Assembly (NCBI GenBank): GCA_903894755.1
Contig: CAITRH010000137.1
Span: 1-34,615, forward strand
Source of the DNA: an uncultured delta proteobacterium
Lineage (GTDB): Bacteria > Myxococcota_A > Polyangia > Polyangiales > Polyangiaceae
Direction: 5' to 3'
Length of the DNA: 34,615 nt
A program made the position numbers and the translations under genes. The notes beneath the pieces are model-generated. The model did not search any database. It was not told the DNA's origin and worked only from the letters and a program-made list of their open reading frames with translations. Below are positions 1 to 8,043 of this stretch, one piece after another. Position 1 is the first letter of the stretch. Each line of letters starts with the position of its first letter.

Positions 1-26
1 CCCCCTCCCCATCGATGGGGAGGGGG
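1..26. repeat. perfect 26-bp palindrome at the window edge
   Basis: Bases 1-13 are the exact reverse complement of bases 14-26 (C5-T-C4-ATC then GAT-G4-A-G5), with no spacer between the arms. It lies about 100 bp upstream of the CoA-transferase gene. It could be the hairpin of a terminator for a gene left of the window or a two-fold symmetric protein site; no T-run follows on the + strand. It may extend beyond the window, so its full length is unknown. Confidence 0.6.
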
Positions 27-122
27 ACCTTGTGAACGCACCGGATCGTGCGGGGGTGAGGTCCTCGGGATCGCCCGCGACGAAGTTGCAGTTTTCAAGA
101 TAGGTTTGGTTTAGGAGGAGCT

Positions 123-1340
123 ATGAACGGTATTTTGCAAGGTATGCGCATCGTCGAGGGCTCGGCCTTCGTCGCCGCCCCACTCGGTGGAATGACCCTC
201 GCCCAGTTGGGGGCCGACGTGATCCGCTTCGACCCCCTCGAGGGGGGCTTGGACTACCACCGCTGGCCCGTGACCCACGACGGCAAAAGCCTGTTCTGGG
301 CAGGTCTCAACAAAGGAAAACGATCCATCGCAGTCGATATCAGTCATCCCAAGGGCCAAGAGCTCCTCACCCAGCTGATCTGCGCCCCAGGCCCCGAAGG
401 AGGACTCTTTCTCACCAATTTCCCCAACCGTGGATGGATGGCGTACAGCCGTCTCGAGAAGATCCGTGCGGACCTCATCATGGTCAACATCATGGGAAAC
501 CGCCACGGAGGCAATGCCGTCGATTACACGGTCAATCCTTCCGTTGGATTCCCCCTCGCCACCGGTCCGGAGGATATCCGCGGTCCCATCAATCATCTTC
601 TGCCAGCCTGGGACAAGATCACCGGACAGATGGCGCTCGTGGGGCTGCTCGCCGCGGAACGATACCGAACGCGCACGGGCAAAGGCCAACTGGTCAAGCT
701 CGCCCTGGCCGATGTCGCCATGGCAACCGTTGGCAACTTGGGGAAAATTGCCGAGGTCCAGATCAATCGATCGTCAAGACCCAAATATGGCAATTACCTC
801 TACGGCGCCTTTGGTCGAGACTTCAAAACCCTCCACGGCACCCGGATCATGATTGTCGCCCTCACCGAACGCCAATGGTCCGGGCTCTGCAAAGCGACTG
901 GGCTCAAGCCCCACTTCGACCGCCTGGCCAACGAACTGTTTCTAGACTTCAACAAAGAGGGGGACCGCTTCAAAGCGCGCGAGGAGATCGCAGGCATTCT
1001 CGAACGTTGGGTGCGTCACCGCTCGCTCGACGAGATCCGCGTGCTCTTCGAGCAAAACCACGTTTGCTGGGGCCCCTACCAGACCTTCAAGGAGCTCATC
1101 GAAGAAGACACGGAATGTTCCGCGCAAAACCCGCTCTTCAGCAATGTGGAGCAGCCAGGCATCGGCACCTACCTGACCCCAGCGTCGCCGTTGGACTTTT
1201 CCGAGGTCCCACGACTGAGCGCGACGCGTGCTCCCCTGCTTGGAGAGCACACCGACGAAGTCTTGTCGTCGATCCTGGGGTTGACCTCTGGAGACATTGG
1301 CAAGCTTCACGATGAAAAAGTGGTTGCAGGACCAAAATAA
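123..1340 (+). CDS. mct: family III CoA-transferase, probable 2-methylfumaryl-CoA isomerase (mesaconyl-CoA C1-C4 CoA transferase)
   Basis: This 405-aa protein has the length and motifs of the CaiB/BaiF family, which moves CoA between carboxylates through an aspartyl-CoA thioester. The N-terminal stretch around residues 11-37 (GSAFVAAPLGGMTLAQLGAD) and the later segments LNKGKRSIAVD, YTVNP and GNYLYGAFGRD match what I remember of Mct, the intramolecular CoA-transferase of the 3-hydroxypropionate bicycle. Asp164 in PAWDKITGQ sits where the family's catalytic aspartate is expected. The ATG at 123 follows a strong GGAGGAG ribosome site at 114-120. It is 18 nt upstream of a histidine kinase gene, which may be cotranscribed. 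Family membership is secure; the Mct assignment is from recalled similarity and no other bicycle gene lies in the window. Confidence 0.85.
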   Translation: MNGILQGMRIVEGSAFVAAPLGGMTLAQLGADVIRFDPLEGGLDYHRWPVTHDGKSLFWAGLNKGKRSIAVDISHPKGQELLTQLICAPGPEGGLFLTNFPNRGWMAYSRLEKIRADLIMVNIMGNRHGGNAVDYTVNPSVGFPLATGPEDIRGPINHLLPAWDKITGQMALVGLLAAERYRTRTGKGQLVKLALADVAMATVGNLGKIAEVQINRSSRPKYGNYLYGAFGRDFKTLHGTRIMIVALTERQWSGLCKATGLKPHFDRLANELFLDFNKEGDRFKAREEIAGILERWVRHRSLDEIRVLFEQNHVCWGPYQTFKELIEEDTECSAQNPLFSNVEQPGIGTYLTPASPLDFSEVPRLSATRAPLLGEHTDEVLSSILGLTSGDIGKLHDEKVVAGPK

Positions 1341-1358
1341 GCCAAAGGGGCCAAGCGT

Positions 1359-2324
1359 ATGCTCAGTCGGTCGCGGTCTCTGGGTTCATGCGGTCGCGGC
1401 CCGTGGGTTTACCTGGCCTTTGGTGTGATCGCCGGCGCAGGTTACGGAACCCTCAACAGGCTTTTCGATTCATGGGACCGCGGCCATCCTCTCATCGACA
1501 CGCTAGCAACGCTGCACGACGTGATCGATCGCGGGGTTCCGGTGTTGGTGGGGACACTGCTCGGGTTGGCTGTGCACTGGTTGACTCTTCGTTCAGCGCT
1601 CGCGCGAAGTGAGAGGCAGCGCGCCGAGGATCTCCATGGACGGCTTCTACGTATTGAGCGCGATCAGGCTGTGTGGGTAGTGGCTACAGCAACGCTTCAC
1701 GATGTACAGAATCCGCTTCATACTGCCGGGCTTTTGCTCGACGAAGCGGTGCTGCTCGAGGGGGACGAACAACGTGCATTCGTGGAGCGGGCTCGCGGTC
1801 ACATGGCGCGTGTCGCCTCGGGGTTTGCAGCACTTCGGCGTCTTGCGTCGGCGGCTCGCCCCTCGCTCGGCCCGGTCCTTGTGGACTCGGTTGTGGAAGA
1901 CGTGGTTCGCGACTTGGGGCCGCTCGCCGAGCGCGACGGGGTCAAGTTGGCGGTCCACATGGGACGTCCCCTGCAAGTTCAGGGAGATGCAACCTTCGTG
2001 CGGATCATTCTGGAAAACCTTGTTGCAAACAGTCTCGACGGGCTGCGAGGCCGAGGACACCCGGGGCATGTCGAGGTCGAGATGGCGCGTACGGGCGACC
2101 AGGTGGCCGTGCGGGTGCGCGACGACGGGCCGGGGATGGACCACGCGCTCCGTTCCACGGTTTTTGAACCTCTCAGGACGACCAAACCCCAGGGGCTCGG
2201 TTTAGGCCTCGCCATTGCCCGTGCGCTAGCCCGCGCGATGAAAGGGGACGTCGTATTGGAAGACGAGCCGGGATGGGCCACGACGTTTCTGTTACTGCTT
2301 CCCCTTCCCACGACAGTTCCATGA
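1359..2324 (+). CDS. membrane sensor histidine kinase
   Basis: The 321-aa protein has two hydrophobic segments (about residues 15-37 and 60-82), leaving only a short extracytoplasmic loop, so it probably senses a membrane or cytoplasmic signal. The phosphoacceptor helix carries His114 in ATLHDVQNPLH. The ATPase domain follows, with N box ENLVANSLDG, G1 box DDGPGM and G2 box GLGLGLAIA. An AAGGGG sequence lies about 9 nt before the ATG. Its TGA stop overlaps the ATG of the response regulator (ATGA), so the two form a coupled two-component system. The target genes cannot be read from the sequence. Confidence 0.9.
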   Translation: MLSRSRSLGSCGRGPWVYLAFGVIAGAGYGTLNRLFDSWDRGHPLIDTLATLHDVIDRGVPVLVGTLLGLAVHWLTLRSALARSERQRAEDLHGRLLRIERDQAVWVVATATLHDVQNPLHTAGLLLDEAVLLEGDEQRAFVERARGHMARVASGFAALRRLASAARPSLGPVLVDSVVEDVVRDLGPLAERDGVKLAVHMGRPLQVQGDATFVRIILENLVANSLDGLRGRGHPGHVEVEMARTGDQVAVRVRDDGPGMDHALRSTVFEPLRTTKPQGLGLGLAIARALARAMKGDVVLEDEPGWATTFLLLLPLPTTVP

Positions 2325-2902
2325 GAGGGCGGGTGATCCTGGTGGAAGACGAAGCGGACGCTCGGGAGCTTCTTGGGCGTGCTCTTACGCGGGCTGGGGT
2401 TCTATGCGACCTTGCGGAGAATGCCGAGCAAGCGCGTCGTCTCGCCCAGCAGCCGTTCGATGCCGCTGTCGTCGACATCGTGTTGGGCACGGACGAACGA
2501 GGGGGGCTACGTCTGATTCCGGAGCTTCGGCGTGCGAGGGGGGTCATCGTGGTGATCACGGCGTTTGCGGATCTCGACCTCGTGAAGGCGGCGCTCAACG
2601 AGGGGGCGTCGTACCTGCTCGAGAAGCCGTTCCGAGCGCAGGAGCTCGTGGAGGTCCTTGGGCGACTCCTGGCGGAGCGCGACGATCTTTCGCATTTTGT
2701 CGACCGAGCGCTCCTAGGTGTGTCGCTCACGGACAAGGAGCTTGCGATCGCGCGTTTGGTGCTCAAGGGGCTTCCCACTGCCGAGATCGCGCGACTCGAA
2801 GGCAACAGCGACAAGACGGTACGGCAACACCTCACGCAGATTTACGCCAAGTGCGGTGTCGCGAGTCGCGCCGAGCTTTTTCACTACGTGTTCCCGTCCT
2901 GA
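2321..2902 (+). CDS. response regulator, receiver plus LuxR-type HTH
   Basis: This 193-aa protein is the partner of the preceding kinase. The receiver domain (residues 3-120) shows the acidic pocket VEDE, the phosphoacceptor Asp52 in VVDIVLG, and the conserved Lys in LEKPF. The C-terminal part (about 130-190) is a LuxR/NarL-type helix-turn-helix with LTDKELAIARLVLKGL, TAEIA and KTVRQHLTQIYAK. The open frame extends upstream to 2273, but the ATG at 2321 overlaps the kinase stop as ATGA and begins directly before the first beta strand, so I chose it. It should be a DNA-binding transcription regulator activated by phosphorylation. Confidence 0.9.
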   Translation: MRGRVILVEDEADARELLGRALTRAGVLCDLAENAEQARRLAQQPFDAAVVDIVLGTDERGGLRLIPELRRARGVIVVITAFADLDLVKAALNEGASYLLEKPFRAQELVEVLGRLLAERDDLSHFVDRALLGVSLTDKELAIARLVLKGLPTAEIARLEGNSDKTVRQHLTQIYAKCGVASRAELFHYVFPS

Positions 2903-2939
2903 GTTCCGTTGGCGGGCGAAGGGTGTAGAGTCGCAGGTC

Positions 2940-3749
2940 TTGAGCAACGAGTTGGAGCCAGGTCCCCCCTTTGCGACGCGTGTCACCGAAGCGCTTCTTC
3001 GGCCGATACTCGACGCACTCGACGATGTCGGCGCCACGGTGCTGCTAGGGGTCGAGGCGGTCTTCTGGATGGTGCGTCCTCCTTTTCGTTGGGCGCAGCT
3101 TCTACTGGCCCTAGATTTCGTGGGGGCGGGGTCGACGTTCATCGTGGCGCTCGTGGGGCTTTTCACGGGGATGGCGTTTACCGTGAGCACGATCGTGGGG
3201 TTTCGGCAGTTTTCGGCCGAAGGGATGGTGGGAGGGGTGGTGGCTCTTGCTCTTACGCGGGAGTTAGCGCCGGTGTTGACGTCGGTCGTGGTGACGGCGC
3301 GTGCAGGAAGCACGATGGCGAGTGAGCTTGGCAACATGAGGGTCACCGAGCAGATCGACGCGATCACGACGATGGGAGTGAGTCCTGTGCAGTACCTGGT
3401 GGTGCCGCGTGTGGTGGCGACGACGCTGATGTTGCCTCTTTTGGCGGTCTGTTTCGGTGTGGTGGGGATGGCGGGGGCGTACATCGTGGCGGTTGTATGG
3501 CAGGGGATCGACCCGGGGCTTTTTTTCGATAAGATCAAGCAGTTCGTAGAAGTTCGGGATCTTCGCATGATGCTCGTGAAGAGCGTCTGCTTCGGCCTTA
3601 TCGTCAGCGTAGTTTGCTGCAAGAAGGGGTTTCATGCGTCGGGCGGGGCCCGCGGTGTCGGGGAGGCCACGGCGCAAGCGGTGGTCGCGAGCATCGTTGC
3701 CATTTTTGCGTCCGACTACGTGATCACGACGCTGCTGACGGAGCTCTAA
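2940..3749 (+). CDS. MlaE/YrbE-type lipid-transport ABC permease
   Basis: From the TTG at 2940 the protein is 269 aa, the usual MlaE size. It has several membrane segments and the family core: FTGMAFTVSTIVGFRQF, then ALTRELAPVLTSVVVTARAGS, then MASELGNMRVTEQIDAI. It also has the C-terminal CFGLIVSVVCCKKGF and GGARGVGEATAQAVV. MlaE proteins form the membrane core of phospholipid transporters between inner and outer membrane, working with an MlaF ATPase and an MCE (MlaD) protein. Neither partner is adjacent here. The start is uncertain: no ATG or GTG fits, the open frame runs into the upstream regulator, and TTG at 2940 gives family length with a GAAGGG about 14 nt before it. Confidence 0.85.
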   Translation: MSNELEPGPPFATRVTEALLRPILDALDDVGATVLLGVEAVFWMVRPPFRWAQLLLALDFVGAGSTFIVALVGLFTGMAFTVSTIVGFRQFSAEGMVGGVVALALTRELAPVLTSVVVTARAGSTMASELGNMRVTEQIDAITTMGVSPVQYLVVPRVVATTLMLPLLAVCFGVVGMAGAYIVAVVWQGIDPGLFFDKIKQFVEVRDLRMMLVKSVCFGLIVSVVCCKKGFHASGGARGVGEATAQAVVASIVAIFASDYVITTLLTEL

Positions 3750-3774
3750 GCAGGGCGTTGATAGGAGCTTTCGG

Positions 3775-3846
3775 TGGGCGCAACAGGATTTGAACCTGTG
3801 GCTTCGTCCGTGTGAAGGACGCACTCTACCGCTGAGTTATGCGCCC
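3775..3846 (-). tRNA. tRNA-Val (anticodon CAC)
   Basis: Read on the minus strand, this 72-nt sequence folds as a complete cloverleaf. The acceptor arms GGGCGCA/TGCGCCC pair over 7 bp with discriminator A. The D arm is ACTC/GAGT. The anticodon stem CGTCC/GGACG encloses loop TTCACAC, which reads CAC (Val, GTG codons). The T arm is ACAGG-TTCAAAT-CCTGT. CCA is not encoded. The 5' leader CTTTC can pair with the trailer GAAAG, extending the acceptor stem in the precursor. Confidence 0.95.
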
Positions 3847-3927
3847 GAAAGGCAACTCCCCATCTAGTCGCGTCGAACGCACTTCGCAAGTCCGAAGCAT
3901 CGTTTCTTCGATGGGAGGTGCCGCGAC

Positions 3928-5187
3928 CTAGCGTGGCTTAGAACGCGAGCGGGAGCACCTATGCGCCACCTGCGACAGCACGTCCCAGAGGCGCAGCAGA
4001 TGTGGCCCCAAGAACGGCTTGCCCGAGGTCAACAGCGCCGCCGCCACCCCGCGCGCCGGATCGGCCCACGTGATCACGTTTACAAAGCCGTAATGCCCAA
4101 ACGCTTTCGACGTGCCCGGTCCGTAGGGACTCAACCACTTGGCTCCTAGCATCAGCCCCAACCCGTAACGCACCGGCAGCCCCAAGGTCAGATCGGCCTC
4201 GAGATACGACGTCTCCGTAAGCGCCCTGCGCACCGTGCGTCGGTCGAAAATGCGCACACCGTCAAGCTCCCCCTCGTTGAGCAACACCTGATAAAACGCT
4301 GCCATCTCCGGCGCGGTCGACACTAGGTTTCCCGACGGTACCACCGCAGTCAGATACCGCGCGTCGTTCGACACCGTCACGGCCTCGCCAAACCCTACCC
4401 CCAACGCCCTCCGCACCAACATGGCTGCACCAGGAGGAAGCGGAAACCCTGTCACCGCATTGTGCGCGACAGCCCCAACGTCCTGCGCAGACACCCCGTA
4501 GTTGAACCACCGGAAACCCAATGGACGTTGCACTTCGTCGCGCAAAAACTCCCGGATCCCCTTGCCCGTGATCCTCCGTACCACCTCGCCCAGAATGAAC
4601 CCGCCCGTAATGGCATGGTAGGCAAGCCGTCGACCAGGAACCGACGTCGGTGCAGCGTCGCAAAGAAGACGCAGTACCTTCTGGTCGTCGGTCAACATCT
4701 CAACATCGTTGCCATCCCCTGCGACCGAGGGAATGCCCGCGCGGTGGGTCAAGACATGACGCAGTGTGGTCCGCTGCTTGCCCTTGGTGCCGAATTCCGG
4801 GATATACTCTTCGATGCGGTCGTCGAGACGAAGCAGATTGCGCCCGTCCAGAAGGTGAATCACCATCGCCGTGATGGCCTTCGACGCTGAAAACACACAG
4901 AAGGGGGTGTCGGGGGTGGCGAGCACTCCAGGACCAGTGTCCCCTGGAGCGTTTCCATGGGAGTGCCCAATCGCACGGTTAAGCACCACCTGACCGTGGC
5001 GACGAAGGCAAAAGGCGATGGCGGGTTGGGTCCCTGTTTGGTACAGGCGCTCGACGGCGGTCCAGATGGCCTCCACGTCACTGGAGGTCATGGCGACGAT
5101 GCGCGGGTCGCCTTCGGGGCCATGCGAGGTGACTTCTTTGAGGTCTTCGGGAACACGAACGCGGGCATAGGGAAATAGCGTGGTCAT
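3928..5187 (-). CDS. class C beta-lactamase-like serine hydrolase
   Basis: This is a 419-aa member of the penicillin-binding/beta-lactamase superfamily (AmpC/esterase EstB type). Ser100-x-x-Lys103 in FSASKAITAMVIHLLD is the nucleophile motif. The second motif is unusual: YHAITGGFILGEVV stands where Y-S-N is common. GHYGF near residue 380 matches the final (H/K)xG motif. No clear signal peptide is visible, so it may act in the cytoplasm or be surface-attached. The frame is open to 5349, but the ATG at 5187 avoids overlap with the upstream gene, which stops at 5213. Members of this family include esterases, peptidases and lactamases; the substrate cannot be predicted. Confidence 0.85.
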   Translation of the reverse strand: MTTLFPYARVRVPEDLKEVTSHGPEGDPRIVAMTSSDVEAIWTAVERLYQTGTQPAIAFCLRRHGQVVLNRAIGHSHGNAPGDTGPGVLATPDTPFCVFSASKAITAMVIHLLDGRNLLRLDDRIEEYIPEFGTKGKQRTTLRHVLTHRAGIPSVAGDGNDVEMLTDDQKVLRLLCDAAPTSVPGRRLAYHAITGGFILGEVVRRITGKGIREFLRDEVQRPLGFRWFNYGVSAQDVGAVAHNAVTGFPLPPGAAMLVRRALGVGFGEAVTVSNDARYLTAVVPSGNLVSTAPEMAAFYQVLLNEGELDGVRIFDRRTVRRALTETSYLEADLTLGLPVRYGLGLMLGAKWLSPYGPGTSKAFGHYGFVNVITWADPARGVAAALLTSGKPFLGPHLLRLWDVLSQVAHRCSRSRSKPR

Positions 5188-5212
5188 GAGGCTCGGGAGT
5201 TGGAGGGATCGC

Positions 5213-5683
5213 TCAGTTGTCGCTTCGGTTGGACGAGGGCTCGTCCTCGCACGGTTGCACTTCACTTGCTGCGGCTTCTTGCATGGTCGTCGTGAACTTT
5301 CGCCGCGCGGAATCGATGATCGACAGGACGCGCGGAAGAATGGTGCCAAGGGAATTCAGATTCGGTAAGAGCAGCTCGACGCCGAACGATATGTCGCGGT
5401 CGTCTTCGTCGATCAGGATCCTCGCCACCTTGATTCGAGCATGGACCTTGTTGACCACCCGAAAGGCGCGAGCAAACTCGACGTCCGACTCGAGAGGCCA
5501 ACAGCGCGGAAGAATGAGGTGCAGGAACTCCGGATCGCGCGCGTCGAGCAAGACGAGGTAGTTGAGCCCCTCGCGTTTGAAGGTCAGCACCTTGCCAGTG
5601 TCGATGACACGCGGACGGTATCCCTCGTCGGCAAGTAGGTTCAGCCAGATTTGCTCGGCGGTCCAGCCGCTCGCATCGCTCAT
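5213..5683 (-). CDS. YbjN-like (type III chaperone fold) small protein
   Basis: This is a 156-aa protein with a pattern typical of the YbjN/type III secretion-chaperone-like fold. It has an N-terminal helix (WTAEQIWLNLLADEGY), then beta strands (VLTFKREGLNYLVLLDA), then alternating strand and helix to a long C-terminal helix. The last 20 residues are acidic and polar, probably disordered. The ATG at 5683 is preferred over upstream in-frame codons because the residues before it do not look like a protein. It is 25 nt upstream of the beta-lactamase-like gene and probably cotranscribed. The family has no settled biochemical role, so I assign none. Confidence 0.65.
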   Translation of the reverse strand: MSDASGWTAEQIWLNLLADEGYRPRVIDTGKVLTFKREGLNYLVLLDARDPEFLHLILPRCWPLESDVEFARAFRVVNKVHARIKVARILIDEDDRDISFGVELLLPNLNSLGTILPRVLSIIDSARRKFTTTMQEAAASEVQPCEDEPSSNRSDN

Positions 5684-5732
5684 CACCCAAGACCTCCGCG
5701 CGCACCTTAGCCCGAGGTCCTTCGAAACGCCG

Positions 5733-6401
5733 TCATCCGCGCGTGAAAAATTCGATGGTCCGCGCAAGCTCGTCGCGACGTGCCACGAGAAGCACGGTCA
5801 TGCCGCCGCTGACGACCGACGATCCTTTGGGCGCCTCCACCCGACCTGCGTCGTAAAGCACCGCAAACACACACGAGGTCGGAAACCTTGGGTCCTGCCC
5901 GATGTCTCGGATGGTCTTTCCCGCCATCAAGGACTCGATCGGGATCGCAAGCTCGAAGGCTACGGATTCCCCCGTGCCGAGGGTCATCGAGTGACGTACC
6001 GCTTCGTGCTCGATGGCGGTGGCAAAGGTGCCCACGAACACGTCGCTTTCAGACAGAATTCGGCTCACCCCGGCAGAGAGATAGACGGGACGGTAGGCGT
6101 CGTCGCGCATCCGCACCATCACGCGTTTGGCCCCGGCTTCCTTGGCAAGAAGCGCAACGGCGAGGTTGTCTGCGTCGCGACGGAGCATGGCCACCACGAC
6201 GTCGGCCCTCCCAGCTTCGGCCTCGTGAAGAAGCGCTCCGTCGGTCGCATCCCCCTCGAGCAAGACCAGTCCGTGCTGGTCGTAGACGCGTTTGAGCACC
6301 GCGGCATCGCGGTCGACGACGATCACCTGGTGGTCGAGGGTCCGCAGGTGAAGCGCCACACTGAGTCCGGCCCGTCCCGCCCCTGCAATGAGTACGCGCA
6401 T
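5733..6401 (-). CDS. RCK/TrkA-type NAD(P)-binding regulatory subunit of ion transport
   Basis: This 222-aa protein has an N-terminal Rossmann RCK_N domain (MRVLIAGAGRAGLSVALHL with GxGxxG, then VVDRD, then LEGDAT, then DVVVAMLRRDADN). It is followed by an RCK_C/TrkA-C domain at about 130-215, with the typical VAFELAIP start and a final VLLVARRDEL strand. Such proteins bind nucleotides at the cytoplasmic face and gate potassium channels or antiporters. The gene begins 3 nt after the stop of the CPA1 antiporter, so the two are almost certainly one transport system, the RCK protein being its regulatory subunit. Confidence 0.85.
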   Translation of the reverse strand: MRVLIAGAGRAGLSVALHLRTLDHQVIVVDRDAAVLKRVYDQHGLVLLEGDATDGALLHEAEAGRADVVVAMLRRDADNLAVALLAKEAGAKRVMVRMRDDAYRPVYLSAGVSRILSESDVFVGTFATAIEHEAVRHSMTLGTGESVAFELAIPIESLMAGKTIRDIGQDPRFPTSCVFAVLYDAGRVEAPKGSSVVSGGMTVLLVARRDELARTIEFFTRG

Positions 6402-6404
6402 GGT

Positions 6405-7925
6405 CTACGGGTCCTCCGTTACTTCGAGCGCCATGAGCCGTCGATCGAGATCCGACACGGCAGCCTCCGCGGCCTCGCTCCCCAAGAGCCCCTTTCGTAC
6501 GGCATCGAGCAGCGCCGCCTTCTGCGCCGTGAGCACCGAGACCTGCACGCCGTGGTCGCGAGTCCCCTGGGTGCGCACGCGAAGCTCTCGCTCGGCGTCG
6601 ATCAGCTGCCTCTGGAGCGCCGCACGCCACTCTGCATGCTGCTTGCGCGACACAAGACCCGCCGACATGAGCTCGTCGAGCTCCGTCTGACCTCGCCTCG
6701 CGGTGATCAAGGTCGCCCGAGCCGCGTCGATGGACTCGGTTCCCGCCGAAAGCGACACGCGAAGCACGCGAAGAAGCCACGCGAAGGGGAGCGCCTGCAC
6801 CACCAGGGTCACGAAGGTCACTCCAAACACGATGGCCACCAGCCGATCCCGCAAAACAAAGCCGGCAGGAAGCGCCAGAACAGCCGCCATCGAAAGCGCC
6901 CCCTTGATGTTTCCTGCCACCATCACGTGTTGCCAACGGAGCGGCACCTGGTCTTTGCCTAACGCCCGAAGCACCCCGAAACAGCCGTAGACCGCCACGG
7001 CTCGTCCAGCATGAAGCGCCAAGAGCGACAACAAGATCGAATCGGCTTCCTCTACCAGCGTGCGGGCGTTGATCTGCATTCCCACGAGAAGAAAAAGAAG
7101 CACGTTGATGCCAAACCCGGCGGTCTCCCAAAAGCCGAGCAGGGCCAGCACGCGGGACGGGTCGAGAAGACGCCGCGCGGCTTTGCCTACGAAGAGTCCT
7201 GACACCACGACCGCGATGATCGCCGAAGCGTGCACGCGCTCTGCGAGCACCGACGTTGCAAACACCAGGACGATGGAGGCCAAGATGGCGGTCAGATGGT
7301 CCGGTGTGGAGCGAAGGATCGCCGTTCCGATAACCCCGAGAGCGAGTCCGACGAGTGTGCCGAGCACGATGGCGATACCAAGCAGACGCAAGGTGGTCAC
7401 CGAGTCGAACACGCCGGTAGACACCACGGTGGCCGCCAGGCTCACGAGCACGAGGGCGGTGCCATCGTTGAATAGGCTCTCGCCCTCCATGATCGCCGCG
7501 AGTCGATGGGGCACCTTCACAGCCCGAAAGGCGAGGAGCACGCTCACCGTGTCGGTGATCGACAGAAGGGCTCCGAGCAGGAGGGCAATGGGAAAGGGGA
7601 GCTTTAGAACGAACGTGGCGACCAGGGCTGTCCCGAGCAAGGACAACGCGACCCCTGGAACGGCAAGGGCCAAGATGGGACGTGCCGAGCGACGGAGCCC
7701 GTCGGCATCGGCGAACAGCGCCCCTTCGAACACAAGAACGGGGACAAAAAGTTCGAGCACCACACTCGGGTCGAGGGGGGTGTTGGGGAGCACGTTGGCG
7801 AGCACGAGGAGCAGGCCCACGATCACGAGCGCCACGTTGTAGGGGATCTTCAGCCGCTTGGCGCCGATGGCCACTGCGGCGCCCACGGCAACCACGAGGA
7901 GCAGTGGCTCGAGGCGTTCGCGCAT
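6405..7925 (-). CDS. CPA1-family cation/proton antiporter
   Basis: This 506-aa protein has about a dozen membrane segments over residues 1-390 and a soluble C-terminal tail of about 115 residues. CPA1 signatures are visible: VFEGALF, SITDTVSV (Thr124-Asp125) and EGESLFNDGTA with the ion-binding Asn153-Asp154 pair. ILLFLLVGMQI and GNIKGALSMA lie in later helices. It should exchange Na+ or K+ for protons across the inner membrane. It is transcribed divergently from the Ser/Thr kinase gene and is followed at 3 nt by an RCK subunit. The tail is charged and helical and may contact the RCK protein. Ion selectivity cannot be decided from the sequence. Confidence 0.9.
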   Translation of the reverse strand: MRERLEPLLLVVAVGAAVAIGAKRLKIPYNVALVIVGLLLVLANVLPNTPLDPSVVLELFVPVLVFEGALFADADGLRRSARPILALAVPGVALSLLGTALVATFVLKLPFPIALLLGALLSITDTVSVLLAFRAVKVPHRLAAIMEGESLFNDGTALVLVSLAATVVSTGVFDSVTTLRLLGIAIVLGTLVGLALGVIGTAILRSTPDHLTAILASIVLVFATSVLAERVHASAIIAVVVSGLFVGKAARRLLDPSRVLALLGFWETAGFGINVLLFLLVGMQINARTLVEEADSILLSLLALHAGRAVAVYGCFGVLRALGKDQVPLRWQHVMVAGNIKGALSMAAVLALPAGFVLRDRLVAIVFGVTFVTLVVQALPFAWLLRVLRVSLSAGTESIDAARATLITARRGQTELDELMSAGLVSRKQHAEWRAALQRQLIDAERELRVRTQGTRDHGVQVSVLTAQKAALLDAVRKGLLGSEAAEAAVSDLDRRLMALEVTEDP

Positions 7926-7928
7926 CGG

Positions 7929-7943
7929 TGATCAATTAGATCA
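7929..7943. promoter_or_regulatory. inverted repeat TGATC-N5-GATCA over the antiporter -10 box
   Basis: The arms TGATC (7929-7933) and GATCA (7939-7943) flank AATTA, and the element overlaps the predicted -10 of the antiporter promoter. This position would suit an operator for a repressor. The arms are short, so chance is a real possibility. Confidence 0.3.
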
Positions 7944-7962
7944 AAGCGCACCGACAAGACAA
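7935..7962 (-). promoter_or_regulatory. predicted promoter of the antiporter-RCK pair
   Basis: On the minus strand a TTGTCT box (7962-7957) is separated by 16 nt from TCTAAT (7940-7935), which differs from the sigma-70 -10 consensus at one position. The antiporter ATG is at 7925, which leaves a very short leader. This is the only AT-rich stretch in the 118-bp divergent gap. Confidence 0.4.
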
Positions 7963-7987
7963 GACAGCGCAAAGGACTAAGGCCGCG

Positions 7988-8016
7988 TTGACCCACGATC
8001 CCGCCGCAGGTAACGT
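7988..8016 (+). promoter_or_regulatory. predicted promoter of the Ser/Thr kinase gene
   Basis: TTGACC (7988-7993) matches the sigma-70 -35 box at five of six positions. It lies 17 nt before TAACGT (8011-8016), a poor -10 match. Transcription would start near 8023, about 20 nt before the GTG start of the kinase. Confidence 0.35.
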
Positions 8017-8043
8017 CGGCTTGGCATCCAGGAATTTGTCACC

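Noticed and set aside
5562-6962. 466-codon open frame on the plus strand
   Set aside because: It is antisense to three well-supported minus-strand genes and its composition (His/Arg-rich) is typical of shadow frames.
6049-7935. 628-codon open frame on the minus strand
   Set aside because: It is a shadow of the antiporter and RCK genes in another frame; its product is Arg/Gly/Ala-rich without any family motif, as expected in GC-rich DNA.
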